From Nocardia sp. NBC_01730 (GTDB lineage Bacteria > Actinomycetota > Actinomycetes > Mycobacteriales > Mycobacteriaceae): a stretch of DNA of 64,000 bases. The notes beneath the pieces were generated by a model. The model saw nothing but the letters and a program-made list of their open reading frames with translations, was not told where the DNA came from and did no database searches. The DNA is taken from assembly GCF_035920445.1 (NCBI RefSeq), contig NZ_CP109162.1:3906001-3970000 (forward strand). Direction: 5' to 3'. Of the stretch, positions 30,297 through 45,200 are shown piece by piece. The translations under genes were made by a program, and so were the position numbers. Position 1 is the stretch's first letter, and every line of letters starts with the position of its first letter.

Positions 30297-33200
30297 TTAC
30301 TGCGGGTTTATCTGCTGGTCGATAAGTGCGTAGAGTTCGGCAGCACTCGCCGCCTCGACGGCGACGCGGTCCTCGACGGCGACGCGGTCACTGTTGGCCG
30401 TGGATTCGCTTTCCTCCAGAGCTTCGGCCAGCGTCGCGCGGATCCGCTTGGCCAGGCGCGTCTTCTCCCCAGCGGACGGCATGGTCGCCAACAGCGATCG
30501 GAGCGCGGCGATCTGGTTGTCGACCTGGTCGTCGACCACCGATGTGGTCGACATGGCTTCCCACTCCGAGCGCATGAATGTCGCGACGGCGGTGGTGGTC
30601 GGATAATCGAACACCAGCGTCGACGGCAGTTCCATGCCCGTCACCTTGGTGAGCCGATTGCGCAGCTCGACGCCCCCGAGCGAATCGAATCCCAGTTCGT
30701 TGAACGGGGTCTCGGGATCGATGGCAGCGGCCGACGGGTGTCCCAGGACTGCCGCGACGTGTTCCTGGACGACGGCGAGCACGACACCCGCACGGTCGGG
30801 TCCGGGTGTGGCGGCCAGGCGCCCGGCAGACGACCCCACGCTGCCGGCGCGACGCGCCGCGGGAACGGTGACCAAAGAGCTCAGCGCTCTGGGCAGCGAA
30901 CCCGAAGCGGCCTCCGCAGTGAGCGCCGCAACGTCGAGCCGCACGCCGACGCTTGTCGGGAGACCAGCTGCCAAAGCGGCATCCAGCAGCGACATCCCGT
31001 AGTTCTCTTCGAGCGGGACCAGCCCCCAGCGTCGCATCCGCGCGAAGTCGGCCTCGGTGATAGTGCTGGTCATACCGTTGGTCCCAGACCACGGACCCCA
31101 CGCCACCGACGTCGCGGGCAACCCGACGCGGTGCCGGTGATGAGCCACAGCGTCGAGGAACGTGTTCGCCGCCGCGTAATTGGCCTGCCCCGGATTGCCG
31201 AGTGTGCCCGCGATCGAGGAGTAGAGCACGAACATCGACAGATCCAGATCCTTGGTGGCCTCATGCAAATTCCACGCGGCATCGACCTTCGGACGCAACA
31301 CCGTCACGAACTGCTCCGGCGTCATATCGGTGAACAAGCCATCAGCCAACACACCTGCCGCATGCACGACACCGGTCAACGGATACTCGGGCGGGATCGC
31401 CGACAACAACCCATCCAGCGCCGCACGATCAGCCACATCACACGCAACCACATCCACATGCGCACCCAACGCGGTCAATTCAGCCGCGAGATCGGCCGCG
31501 CCGTCGGCATCCAGACCACGCCGACTGGCCAACACCAACCGCCGCACACCACGCTGCACAACAAAATGACGAGCCGCCACCGCACCCAACCCACCAGTAC
31601 CACCGGTAATCAACACCGTGCCCTCAGGTCGCGACGGCACCGGAATAGAGAGCACGTTCTTGCCGATATGCCGGGCCTGACTCAGAAATCGGAACGCTTC
31701 CGGCGCCTGCCGCACATCCCACCCGGTCATCGGGGGCAAGGCCAGCACACCCGTGTCGAACAGGTCGACGAGGATGTTCAGAATCTCGTGCAGCCGGTCG
31801 GGGCTGATCTCGTTGAGATGGAAGCCCCGATAGTGCACACCCGGGTGCCGCTCGGCGACCTCAGCCGGATCACGGCGATCGGTCAACCCCATCTCCAGGA
31901 AACGACCACCACGAGGCAACAACCGCAGCGAGGCATCCACGAACTCACCAGCCAACGAATCCAACACGATATCGACACCACGACCATCGGTGACCTCGAG
32001 GAACTTCCGCTCGAAATCCAGCGTGCGCGAATCACCGATCACCGCGTCCTCGAACCCCATACCCCGCAACACATCCCACTTCGGCCGACTCGCCGTCACC
32101 AACAACCGCAAACCCAGATAACGCGCCAACTGCACAGCCGCCATACCCACACCACCAGTCGCGGCATGCAACAACAACGTCTCTCCGGGTCGCGCACCGG
32201 CCAGATCGACCACACCGTAATACGCCGTCACGAACACCGCCGACACCGCCGCCGCCTGCGCGAACGACCAACCCCGCGGCACCCGAGCAAGCAGCCTGCT
32301 GTCGGTCACCACCACCGAACCGATATCAGAGACGAACCCGAAAACCCGATCACCAGGCACGAATTCAGTGACATCCGACGCCACCTCCAACACCACCCCG
32401 GCACCATCGATAGCGGCGTCCGCGTCCGAATACATATCCAGGGCGATCAGCACGTCACGGAAGTTGACGCCTGCCGCGCGCAGGCCCACCCGAACCTGAC
32501 CGGGACCGAGCGCCTCCAGCGCGGCTGGCGTCTCGACCAGCACGAGGTTGTCACCGGTCAGAGTGCCCTTGCCGAGCTGAGTCAACGCCCATGCCGGAGC
32601 ACCCACCAGATCACTCGCACCCACCATATCGCCGACACCACGACTCAACCGCGCCGCATACGGCAACCCGCGCCGCAACGCCACCTGAGGTTCATCCCCG
32701 ATAGCCAAAGCGACGACAACGCCGGCACGGTAGTCCTGCCAGCGGTCCACGTCGACGATCGCGATCCGGCCGGGGTTCTCGTTCTGCCCGCTACGCAGCA
32801 AACCCCACACCGCCGCGCCAACGAGATCCACCGGTTCGCCGAGTTCCACCGCGACCGCACGCCTGGTCACGGCGACGATCCGCTCATGCTGAGCCAGCAG
32901 CTCCCGCAGCCGCGCCGCTACCTCGACGACCCGACCGTGAACCGCACCCGGCACATCCCCATCCACGTGTGTCTGCTCTACCCGCAACACTGTCACGGGC
33001 CTGCCATCGACGATCACCGTCTCGCCCTCGTCCGTACTCGCCCAATGCTCGTCCGCGACAAGGTCACTCGGCTCCCGCACGGCCAACGAAACCCAACGCA
33101 GTCGGTGCAGGCCACTACCCGCTCCCGGCGCGCCGGATACACCGAAGGCGCCGACCGGGATCGGACGCAGAGTCAACGTCCCGACCTCGACAACCGGCGC

Positions 33201-36200
33201 ACCCTGAGAATCAGTGAGCGTCAACGCGATCCGCTGATTGCCCTCCTCAGGCCCAGCCGCCCGCAGCCGGACCCGCACCGACCCAGCTCCGACAGCATGC
33301 ACGTCAACGTTCTCCCACGAATATGGCACCAGAACCTCACCTGCCGCGGCAGGCTCGGCCAACCCACCGAAAGCGACCGCATGCAAAGCCGCGTCCAACA
33401 ACGCCGGATGCACCCCGAACCCCGCCGACGACTGCACCTGCTCCGGCAGAGTCACCTCCGCGAACACCTCGTCACCGCGCCGCCACAACGCGGTCAACCC
33501 TCGGAAGAGCGGTCCGTAGCCGTAACCACGCTCAGCCAACTCCGCATACACATCACCGACCTCCACCGGCAACGCCCCAACCGGCGGCCAACTCGCCGAC
33601 GACGCGACCAGCGACGACTGCGACTGCGACTGCGACTGCGACTGCGACTGCGACTGCGCGACGACAGTTCCCGACGCATGGCGAACCCACTCCGCCCGAT
33701 CCGACTCACCATCACGTTGCGGACGCGAATACACCGACACCACCCGCGAACCCGCATCATCAGGACCAGCCGCCATCACCCGCAACTCCACCGCACCCAC
33801 CGACGGCACAACCAACGGGCCGGAAACCACCAACTCCGCCAACCGCGCACAGCCGACCATCCCCCCGACATGCAACGCCAACTCCACAAACGCCGTCCCC
33901 GGCAACAACACCACCCCGCCGATCACGTGATCGGCCAACCACGGATGACTCGACAACGACAAACGACCCGTCAACACCACCCCCTCGGAATCCGGCAACC
34001 ACACCGCCGCACCCAACAACGGATGCTCCACACCCTCCAGACCCGACGTCCGAACATCACCCGCGGCAGCGGCAGCCAACCAAAACCGCTGCCGCTGAAA
34101 CGCATACGTCGGCAACCCAACCCGACGCACCCCACGCCCGGCGAGCAAACCCCGCACGTCCACCGGCATACCCACCACGTGGGCGTGCGCGAGGCACGTG
34201 ACGAACCCGACCGCCTCATCCACCGACCGCCGCGACGACGCCACCACCAACGACTTCGTTTCCGCCTCCGAACGCTCCGCCAAACACTCCCGGGTCATCG
34301 CGGCCAACACCGCGTCCGGACCCACCTCCACAAACTTGCGCACACCGGAGGAGACCAACGTGTCCACCCCGGGAGCGAACCGCACACAACCACGCACCTG
34401 CGCCACCCAATACTCCGGATCACACACCTCGTCACCAGCCTGCTCACCCGACACGTTCGACACGATCGGCATCAACGGCTCCCGATACGTCAATCTCTCG
34501 GCCACAGAACGGAACTCGTTCAGCATGGGCTCGATCAACACCGAATGGAACGCATGCGATACCCGCAGCCGGGTGGTTTTACGGCGCTGACCCGACAACG
34601 ACCGCTCCACGTCGTCGACGGCGTCGGCGTCGCCGGAGATCACCACCGACTCCGGCCCGTTCACCGCCGCGATCGACACGCGACCGCCGTACTCGGCGAT
34701 CACCTCCGCCATTTCTGTCTCCGCCACGGCGACGGCGAGCATCGCCCCGCCTGCGGGCAGCGCACCCATCAACCGGCCACGCGCCGCCACCAGCACACAC
34801 GCATCCGCCAGCGACCACACCCCCGCCACGTATGCCGCGGCCAACTCACCGATCGAATGCCCCGCAACGACATCCGGAGTGAGACCGAACGACTCCAGCA
34901 ACCGGAACATCGCCACCTCGAACGCGAACAACGCCGGCTGCGTCCACTCCGTCCGATCCAACACACCCTCGACATCGGTGAACATCACCTCCTTCAACGA
35001 CGGCGCGAAGCTCCTCGAAGGGTGGTGGTCTGCTGACGTGTCGGCCTTGCCGCGGTGCCGGTCGAACTCGGCGCATACCTCGTCCAACGCTGCCGCGAAC
35101 GCCGGAAACGCCTCGTACAACCCCGCACCCATTCCCACCCGTTGTGCGCCTTGACCGGTGAACAGGAAGGCCGCTTTTCCCGAACCCGCAACGCCGTCGA
35201 CCACCAACGCCGCCTGTCCCGGAGTGCTTACATCCGGGGAAGCCGACCCCGAGGAGGAATCTGCCAGCGCGGCCAGCCCTGCCAGCAACTCCGCCCGATC
35301 ACGCGCGACGACGACTGCCCGCCGATCCAGCAACGCCCGCGAGTCCACCAAGGCCCGCGCCACCGCCCAAGTATCCACATCCGGACGGTCGACCAACCAC
35401 GCCCGCAGCCGGTCCGCCTGCCCCCGCAATCCCTCCTCCGACTTCGCCGACACCACTAGCGGCACCACGGCGATATCAGGGATGTCACTGTCCGACCCGG
35501 CAGACGCAGGCTCGACACGGGGCACCGGCGTCATCGGCGGCTCCTCGAGAATCACGTGCGCGTTCGTGCCGCTGATCCCGAACGACGACACCCCCGCACG
35601 CCGCACCCGCTCACCCGCGGGCCACGCCTGAGCCTCGGTCAACAACCGGACAGCCCCCGCCGACCAATCCACGTGCGGGCTCGGCTCATCCACATGCAAC
35701 GTCTCGGGCAGGGTTTCGTGCCGCAACGCCTGCACCATCTTGATCACCCCACCCACACCCGCCGCCGCCTGCGTGTGACCGATATTGGACTTCAGCGAAC
35801 CCAGACGCAGCGGCTCCGACCGATCCTGCCCATACACGGCAAGCAACGCCTGCGCCTCGATCGGATCACCCAACGCCGTCCCCGTCCCGTGCGCCTCCAC
35901 CGCGTCCACATCCACCGGGCGCAGGCCCGCGTCGGCCAACGCCGACGCGATCACCCGCTCCTGCGACGGACCATTCGGCGCTGTCAAACCATTGCTCGCA
36001 CCATCCTGATTGACCGCACTGCCACGCACCACCGCCAACACTTCGTGGCCGAGGCGCCTTGCGTCCGACAGCCGTTCCACCACCAGCACCGCCGCGCCCT
36101 CCGACCACGCCACCCCATCAGCCGCCGCCGAGAACGCCTTGCACCGACCGTCGGGAGCCAAACCACGCTGCCGCGAGAACTCTATGAACGGCATCGGTGT

Positions 36201-39200
36201 CGCCATGACAGTCGCACCACCCACCAACGCCAACGAACTCTCCCCCTGACGCAGCGCCCGACATGCCACATGCAACGCCACCAACGACGACGAGCACGCC
36301 GTATCCACCGTCATCGCGGGCCCCTCCAAGCCCAACGCATACGCCACCCGCCCGGACACCACGCTTGCCGCGGCGCCGGTTCCGATATACCCCTCGACCT
36401 CGGGCCCGGCCTTACGGGTCAGGGCTTCGTAGTCCTGGTACGTCACTCCGGTGTAAACACCGGTGTCGCTGCCCCGCAACGACGTCGGATCGATCCCAGC
36501 CTGCTCCAACGCCTCCCACGACACCTCCAACAACAACCGCTGCTGCGGATCCATCGCGATCGCCTCACGAGGGCCGATGCCGAAGAAGCCCGCGTCGAAA
36601 TCGGCCGCATTCCTCAGGAACCCGCCCGCCCGCACATAGGACGTCCCCGGGTGTTCCGGGTCCCGATGAAACAGGCGATCCAGCGCCCAACCGCGATCCG
36701 ACGGAAACTCACTGATGGCGTCCGTTCCCGACAACACCAGATCCCACAGTTCGTCCGGAGACTCGACACCACCGGGATACCGGCAGGCCATGCCCACGAT
36801 CGCGATCGGCTCGTCGGCGCGCACCAGGCGCGCGGCTTTTTCGACCGGTTCGCCCACCGTCTTCGGCTCGATCCGGGACTCGATGAACGTCGCCACCGCC
36901 CGGGCGGTGGGGTAGTCGAAGACGAGGGTGGAGGGCAGCCGCAATCCAGTGGTCGTGGCGAGCCGGTTGCGGAACTCCACCGCGCCCAGCGAATCGAAAC
37001 CCATGTCACTGAACGGCTTCTCGACGTCGATCAGCTCGCCGGAGGCATGACCCAGCACCGCAGCAACCTGATCCCGCACGAAATCGAGAACGATCGCGTC
37101 GTGCTTCTCCGCCGACGCCGACGCCAACCGCCGCGCCAGGTCCCTCCCGCCACTGTCGGCGCGGCGAGGCGCGGGCATCAGCGACTGCAGCAGCCCGGGC
37201 AACAGGCCCGCGCGGGCCTGAACCGACAGTGCCGCCATCTCGAAGTCGACCGCGGCGAGGAACGGTTCGCCCACACCACCCGCCAGATCGAATAGCGCGA
37301 GCCCATCGGCTTCGGCCAGCGGGCGGAACCCCATGTGCGACAACCGCTCCACTGCGCCCGTGCCCAGTTCGGCCGTCATCCCGCTGTCTTGGTTCCACGG
37401 ACCCCACGCCACGGAGACCGCGGCCAGGCCGGCGTGGACGCGGCGGCGCGCCAACGCGTCCAGCACCGAGTTCGCCGCCGCGTAGTTGCCCTGACGCGGC
37501 GATCCGAGAACCGCCGCGATCGAGGAGAACATGACGAACGCCGACAACTCGCGATCCAGGGTGAGCTCATGCAAGTTCAGCGCCGCGTCAACCTTCGGCA
37601 CGAGCACCCGGTCGACCTGATCGGACGTGAGCGTGTCGACGGTACCGGCGGCCAGCACACCCGCCGCGTGAATGACGGCCGTCACCGCGGGACCGTCGGA
37701 GATGTCGTCGAGCATCGCCCTCACGGCGGCGCGATCGCTCACATCGCAAGCCACCACCCGCGTCCGAGCCCCGAGTTCGGCCAGCTCGGCCACGAGTTCG
37801 GCGACGCCGTCGGCCCGCTCACCACGTCGGGACACCAACACCAGGTCACGCGCACCGTGCGTCCCGGCGAGATGCCGTGCCACCAGCGCACCCAAACCGC
37901 CGGTGCCGCCGGTGATCAGCACCGCACCCGAGCCGAGCTCGATGGCCGCCCCGGTCGTGGGCGCGTCGCGACGGGTCAGCCGCGGCGCCAGCAACCCACC
38001 CGCGCGCAGTGCCAGCTGCGCCTCGTCGGCGGCCACGGCCACCGAGATCAGTTCCGGGGTCACCTTGCCGTCGCTGTCGCTGTCCAGCAAGACAATCCGC
38101 CCGGGATTCTCCGATTGAGCGCTGCGCAGCAGACCCCAGGTGGCCGCAGCGGCCAGATCGGGATTCTCGCCCGACAGACCCGCGCCATTGCGCGTCACCA
38201 CAACCAGTAGCGCATCGGCCGCGGCCAGAGACAACCACGAGCGAACCGTCGCCAGCACCGTGTGCACACGTCCACGCACGACGACCGCCGACAATGCCCC
38301 ACTTTCCTCGGGGAGATCATCGGCGAACCACACCAGCACATCCGGACCGTTGTCCCCGGCGACCTCGCCCAGCGTGGTCATGTCCGGATAGCTCTCCGCA
38401 AACCCCGGATAGAGCTTGTCCCGGTGGTCTTTTGGCCGGGGGCACTCCAGGGCAGGCCCATCGGCCTGCGTCGAGCCTACGACGGCTATCCGCCGGCTAT
38501 CCGCACCATGGGAAGCGATGGAGCGGAGCGGCTGTGCATCGACACAGTCGACTGGGCTCCACTGCACGTCGTAGAGCCGGTGGCGACCGGAAGATCGACC
38601 ATCGTGCAATGCCGTGCTGTTCATCGAACGCGTTTGCACTAACTCGACGGTCAATACCAGAGCGCCTGTGTCGTCGCTGAGCTCGAGCCGGATACCGCCG
38701 CTGTGTTGGATTGCGGCATTCGCTCGGCCCTCGTGGTCAAGCTCCGCTGCCGCCTCGGGCTTGACGCTCATACCGCTATTGGCTTCGCTGCGGCGGATTC
38801 GTGCCTGCACGGCCGTCGCCCCGGGACGGTACAGCCGCACACCGGTGAACGAGAACGGCAGCGGCGCCTGGTCGGCCGCAAAACCGGCGGCCAACTCCTC
38901 CATCGCAGCATGCACCGCGGAGTCCAGCAACGCGGGATGGATACGGAACCGGTCGGCATCCGTGCCGCCCTCGGCCGGCAGTCGCACATCCGCCAGGACA
39001 TCACCGCCGCCGTCCCGCCACCGGCGAGTCACCCCCTGGAACGCGGGTCCGTAGCCGAGTCCGCGTGCGGCCAACCGGCCGTACATCGAATCACCAAACG
39101 TCACATCGTCCCCGGGTACAGGCACTCCGGGGCAGGCTTCCGTGCTGTCGACGCTGTCATGGGCGGGGGCATCACTCACCGCGCTGGGAGCGAGGATGCC

Positions 39201-42200
39201 ACGCGCGTGCGTGATTCCGGATCCGTTGTCCGAGTGTTCGCCGATTACCCTGGACGCCACGACGAAGCGTCTGCGCCCGTCGTCATCGGGCTCTTCGACA
39301 CCGACCTGGACGTCGACCTCGGTCCGGTCGTGCAATCGCAGGGGTGCTTCCAGGACCAGCTCGTCGATGATCTCGATACCCAATCGAGCACCGACCGCCA
39401 ACGCCAATTCCACGAAACCGGCTCCCGGGAGCAGTATCGCGCCGAATACCATGTGATCGGCGATCCACGGATGCGACGCCACCGAAAGCCGACCGGTGAA
39501 CAGCCACTCGTCCTTGCCCGCGACCCGCACCACACCGGTCAACACCGGATGACTCGACGCCGACGGTGTCCCGACAATCGGCTGCAGCCAATACCGCTGG
39601 TGCTGGAATGCATAGGTGGGCAGCGGAACCCGCGAGACAGTGCGGCCCTCGAACAGTGGCTTCCAATCCATATCCACACCCGCCGCATGGGCCTGCGCCA
39701 GTGCGGACACGAACTGAGTCGGCTCGTCGATCGAGCGTCGGGCGGTCGCGACCACGGTCGAGCGGGCCTCGACGTCCGGAGTCTCGGCAAGACACTGCCG
39801 AGCCATCGCGGACAGCACGGCATCCGGCCCGATCTCCACAAACCGCCGCACTCCGGCCTTGACCAGGGTGTCGATCCCGGGCGCGAACCGGACACAACCA
39901 CGCACCTGCTCCACCCAATACCCCGGATCGGTCAACTCCACACCGACAACAGCGCCACTGACATTCGACACGATCGGAACGTTCGGCAGATGGTAGGTCA
40001 CTCCCTCGGCCACCGACCGGAACTCAGCCAACATCGCATCCATCCGCGCCGAATGGAACGCGTGGCCGACCCGCAACCGGTTGGTTTTCCGGCCTTCCGC
40101 AGCCACGCGCAATTCCACCTCGTCGACAGCATCCACATCCCCGGACAACACCACCGACGACGGACCGTTCACCGCCGCAACCGACAGCCTGCCCCCATAC
40201 CCGGCGATGATTCCCGCCGCGTCCGCCTCCCCGACAGCCACCGCCACCATCGCCCCACCCTCAGGCAACGCCCCCATCAACCGACCACGTGCCGCGACCA
40301 GACGACAGGCATCCGACATCGACCACACCCCGGCCACATACGCAGCCGCCAGCTCACCGATCGAATGCCCGATCAGCATGTTCGCCGCGATCCCGAACGA
40401 TTCCATCAACCGGAACAACGCCACCTCGAACGCGAACAATGCGGGCTGAGTGAACTCCGTCCGATCCAACAACACCGCCCCACCCTGATCGAACACCAAA
40501 TCCTTCAACGACCGCCCAAGCAGAGGATCGAACCCCGAACACACCTCATCGAACGCCGCCGCGAACACCCCGAACGACCCATACAAGCCCGCACCCATCC
40601 CACCACGCTGCGCACCCTGCCCCGTGAACAGGAACGCCGTCCTACCCGACCCCACCACCCCCTCGACAACACCAGAAGACACCACACCCACCGCCAAATC
40701 CGCCAGACCAGCCAAAAGCTGCTCCCGATCACGACCGACGACGACTCCGCGCCAGTCCAACCGGGAACGGGACGTCACCAACGAGTGCGCGATATCCCAC
40801 ACATCCGCATCAGGATTACCGACCACCCACCGCCGCAACCGATCCGCCTGCGCCCGCAAACCCGACTCGGATTTCGCCGACACCAGCAACGGAACGGCCG
40901 CGGCGAGGCGCGGCCGGCCGGCCGGCGCGGGCTGCCGGGTTGGGACTCGCCGGGGTCCGATGTCTGTGCGGAGCCCTTCGTGGTCACGCTGCGCTACCGC
41001 GTCCGGGCTTGGCCGCACAGACCGAGCAGGCGCTTCTTCGAGGATGGCGTGTGCGTTGGTGCCGGAGACGCCGAAGGACGATATCCCGGCGCGGCGGACG
41101 CGTTGGTTGGCTGGCCATGGTTGTGGCTGGGTCAGTAGCTGCACGTTGCCTGCCGACCAGTCCACGCGCGGGCTCGGTGCGTCGACGTGCAAGGTTTTGG
41201 GCAGGGTTTCGTGTCGTAGGGCCTGTACCATCTTGATCACCCCGCCCACGCCTGCCGCGGCGGCGGTGTGTCCGATATTCGACTTGAGCGACCCGATGTG
41301 CAGCGGCCGGTCCGGTCGGTCCTGCCCGTAGGTGGCGATCAGTGCCTGCGCCTCGATCGGATCACCCAACGGCGTCCCGGTGCCGTGTGCCTCCACCGCA
41401 TCCACATCCGAGGGCTCCAACCCGGCATTGGCCAACGCCGCGGCGATCACCCGTTCCTGCGACGGACCGTTCGGCGCGGTCAAACCATTCGACGCACCGT
41501 CCTGATTGATCGCGCTACCACGCACCACCGCCAACACATCGTGGCCCAAGCGACGAGCGTCCGACAGGCGTTCGAGCACGAGCACGCCAACGCCCTCGGA
41601 GAAAGCGACACCGTCGGCCGCGGCAGAGAACGACTTGCAACGTCCATCGGGCGACAGACCACGCTGCCGCGCGAATTCGACGGAGAGAAAGGGATCGGCA
41701 TAAACCGTCACACCGCCCGTCAGCGCCAGCGAGGTCTCCCCCTGCCGCAACGCTTGGCAGGCCAGATGCAAAGCGACCAGCGACGACGAACACGCGGTGT
41801 CTACCGTGACGGTAGGTCCTTCTACACCGAAGACATACGCCAGCCTGCCGGAGGTCACGCTGCACTGGGAACCGGTGAGCCGATAACTCTCCAATTCGCC
41901 GGCCACCCGGGTGTAGTACGTCGAGTAGCATGCTCCCACGAACACCCCGGTGTCACTGCCACGCAACGAGACCGGGTCGATACCCGCCTCCTCCAATGCC
42001 TCCCAGGACGCCTCCAACAACTGACGCTGCTGCGGCTCCATCGCCGACGCCTCCCGCGGGCTGATACCGAAGAAACCGGCATCGAAATCACCCGCGTCAT
42101 CCAGGAACCCCGCCCGACGGGCATAAACAGTGCCGGGCTTATCCGGATCGGGATCGAACAACCGCTCCAGATCCCACCCACGATCGGACGGATAGTCACT

Positions 42201-45200
42201 GGTCGCGTCGGTCCCGGCGGTCAGCAGATCCCACAGCTGATCCGGCGACTTGACACCCCCGGGGAACCGGCAACCCATCCCCACGATAGCGATGGGCTCG
42301 TCCACCCGAACCCGACGCACCGCCTTCTTGACCGGCCCACCCACCGCCTTCGGTTCGACCCGGGAGGCCACCAGTTTCGCCACCGCCATCGGAGTGGGAT
42401 AGTCGAACACCAACGTCGAGGGCAACTGCACACCGGTGGCTTTGGCCAGCCTGTTACGGAACTCCACACCACCCAGCGAATCGAAACCGATCTCGTCGAA
42501 GCGCTGATCGGGTCGGATATCAGCGGCCGAGTCATGCCCCAACACCGCCGCCGCCGCCGCCAACACCACCGCCAACACCACCTCACCGCGCCGGGCCTGC
42601 GGCACCTGAGCCAACCGAGCACCCAACACACCCGCCGCGCCCGGCGAGGACTTCCCGCCAGCCCGCGCCGGACGGGACGAAGCCGGCACGAACCCACGCA
42701 ATACCGCGGGTACCGCATCAAGATCCGGCACGTGCCGCAGCACACTCGCATCGAACCGGGCCGGCACCAGGCACGGATCGGCACCAGCAAGGCCACCGGC
42801 GAGGGCGTCATCGAAAAGACGCACACCTTCAGCATTCTCGAGTTGGCCCAGCCCCAGCCGACCCAACCGCGCCATCGCGGTACCACCCAAACCTCTGGTC
42901 ATCCCGGCGCCCTGGTTCCACGGCCCCCACGCCAGCGACACAGCAGGCAACCCAGCCGCGCGGCGCCGCTGCGCCAACGCGTCCAGGAAACCGTTCGCTG
43001 CGCCATAGTTTCCCTGCCCCGCGGACCCGAGCACCCCCGCGATCGAGGAGAACACCACGAACACCGACACACCACGGTCACGAGTCAGCTCGTCCAGATA
43101 CCAGGCCCCGTCCACCTTCGGTGCCAATACCCGATCCACCTGCTCACCGGTCAACGACTCCACCGTGCCGTCGTCGAGAACCCCCGCGCAATGCACCACC
43201 CCAACCAACCCACCATCGGAATCGATGGTGTCCAACAGCTTCCGCACCGCTTCACGGTCAGCGACATCACAGGCGACCACCCGTGCGTCGACACCCGCGT
43301 GCGCCAGTTCGGCGACCAACTCCTGCGAGCCGGCCGCCTCGGGTCCCCGCCGCGAGGTCAACACCAGCCTGCGCACACCATGCTCAGCGACAAGATGGCG
43401 CGCGAACAACCCACCCAGCCCACCCGTGCCGCCGGTGACCAACACCACCCCATCCCCCAACGACGGCGGCGCACCGGTGTCTCTCGCCACGGATGCGCTA
43501 ATAAGCCGGGGAACCAGAAGCTGCGCACCCCGCACCGCGGCCTGCGGCTCGTCCGCCCGCAGAACAGCCACGATCCGGTCGACATCCAGCGGCTGGGCCG
43601 GATCCTCATCGACAAGAACGAACCGCCCCGGATTCTCCGACTGCGCACTGCGAACCAACCCCCATACCGCAGCCGCCGCCGCATCCGGAACCTCTCCGGG
43701 CAGCCCGGCGCCACCGGTGGTGACCACCATCATCCGAATATCGGACAGACGTTCCTCGGCAAGAAACGATTTCAGCGTGGCGAGCGTGGCGTGCACTCGC
43801 GCCCGCACCCCCGCCGGATCGTCGACGGCCTGCTCGGTCGCCCGCCAGACAACCACATCCGGAACACGTTCGGCGACAACAACATCGGCGACCGACGCAT
43901 AAGAGTCCTCGATACCCGACACCGTCGTGTCCGCGAGCACGGCCAGAGCCGGTACCGGCCCCTCGACCCGCGCTGCCGCGGTGGACTCCCAACGGACCTG
44001 ATACAAGCCGGCCTCGTCACCGGACAGGCTGCGCCGGAATTCCTTGATGTCATACGGACGCATCAGCACCGCGTCGACCGACACGATCGGGTTGCCGTCC
44101 GGATCGACGGCCGCGACGGACACGGTATCCGCTCCGGTCTTGACCGCGATAACCCGAAGCGCGGTCAAGACCGCAGGCCAGATACGCTGCCCGCCGTCCG
44201 CCTCGGACGTCGGCTTGTGGAAACGCGCACCACCCCACCGGAACAACAACCAACCAGTGTCGGCATCGGAATCCAGATGACGGAAAATCAGCTGGGAAAG
44301 CCCGGCGTGCATCACCAGCTCCAGCAAAGCCGGATGCAGATCATAGCGCCCCGGCTCCGGCGCCGCGTCGGTGTCCAACACGACCTCCGAGAACACCGTG
44401 TCGCCCCGCTGCCACACAGCATGCACACCGATGAACGCCGGACCGTACTCGAGCCCGGTGTCCTTCGCGATCTGCTCCCGAAGCGTCGCACTGTCCACGT
44501 CTACGAGTTCGGCATCGACCGGCGGCCATTGCTCGTCCCGCAGCCGCGACGCCAACGCCGAGTCGCCGTCCCACTGCGCCGCAAGCGCACCCGTCGCGTT
44601 GCGCACCCATTCTGCGTCGGACGGCCTACGGTAGAAGCACTCGAACGAACGCCGCCCGGACTCGTCGGGCGCCTGCACCAACACTTGCAGCTCGACCTCG
44701 TCGTCACCGGGCCGGATCGGCGACTGCACAATGATTTCCTCGACCACTTCGCAACCGATCCGGCGGCCCGCGGCGAGGAGGAACTCGAGCAACAGCACGC
44801 CCGGCACAACCACCACACCGTGCGCCATGTGATCGGCGATCCACGGGTGGGTCCGCAACGAGAACCGGCCGGTGAACAACCACTCATCGGTCCCCGCCAC
44901 ACCAACGACACCCGTCAAAGTCGGATGATCCGTCGATGACTGCGACGCGTCACTGTTGGGCTGCAACCAATACCGGCGATGCTGGAACGCATACGTCGGC
45001 AACCCAACCCGACGCACCCCACGTGTGGCGAACAACGGCCCCCAACCCACCCCCACACCGGCGACATGAACCTGCGCCAACGACGTCACGAACTGCGCCA
45101 CCTCATCAGTCGACCGACGAGTGGCCGCTGCCACCGACGACACCGACTCGACCTCTGGACGCTCCGCCAAGCACTCCCGGGTCATCACCGCCAGCACCGC

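Noticed and set aside
29895..35036. A 1713-codon open frame on the plus strand, and similar long plus-strand frames across 35556-60182
   Set aside because: They are antisense to PKS3, PKS2 and PKS1, which show complete domain motifs. Their Arg/His/Pro-rich products are typical of reverse-frame reading of very GC-rich genes.
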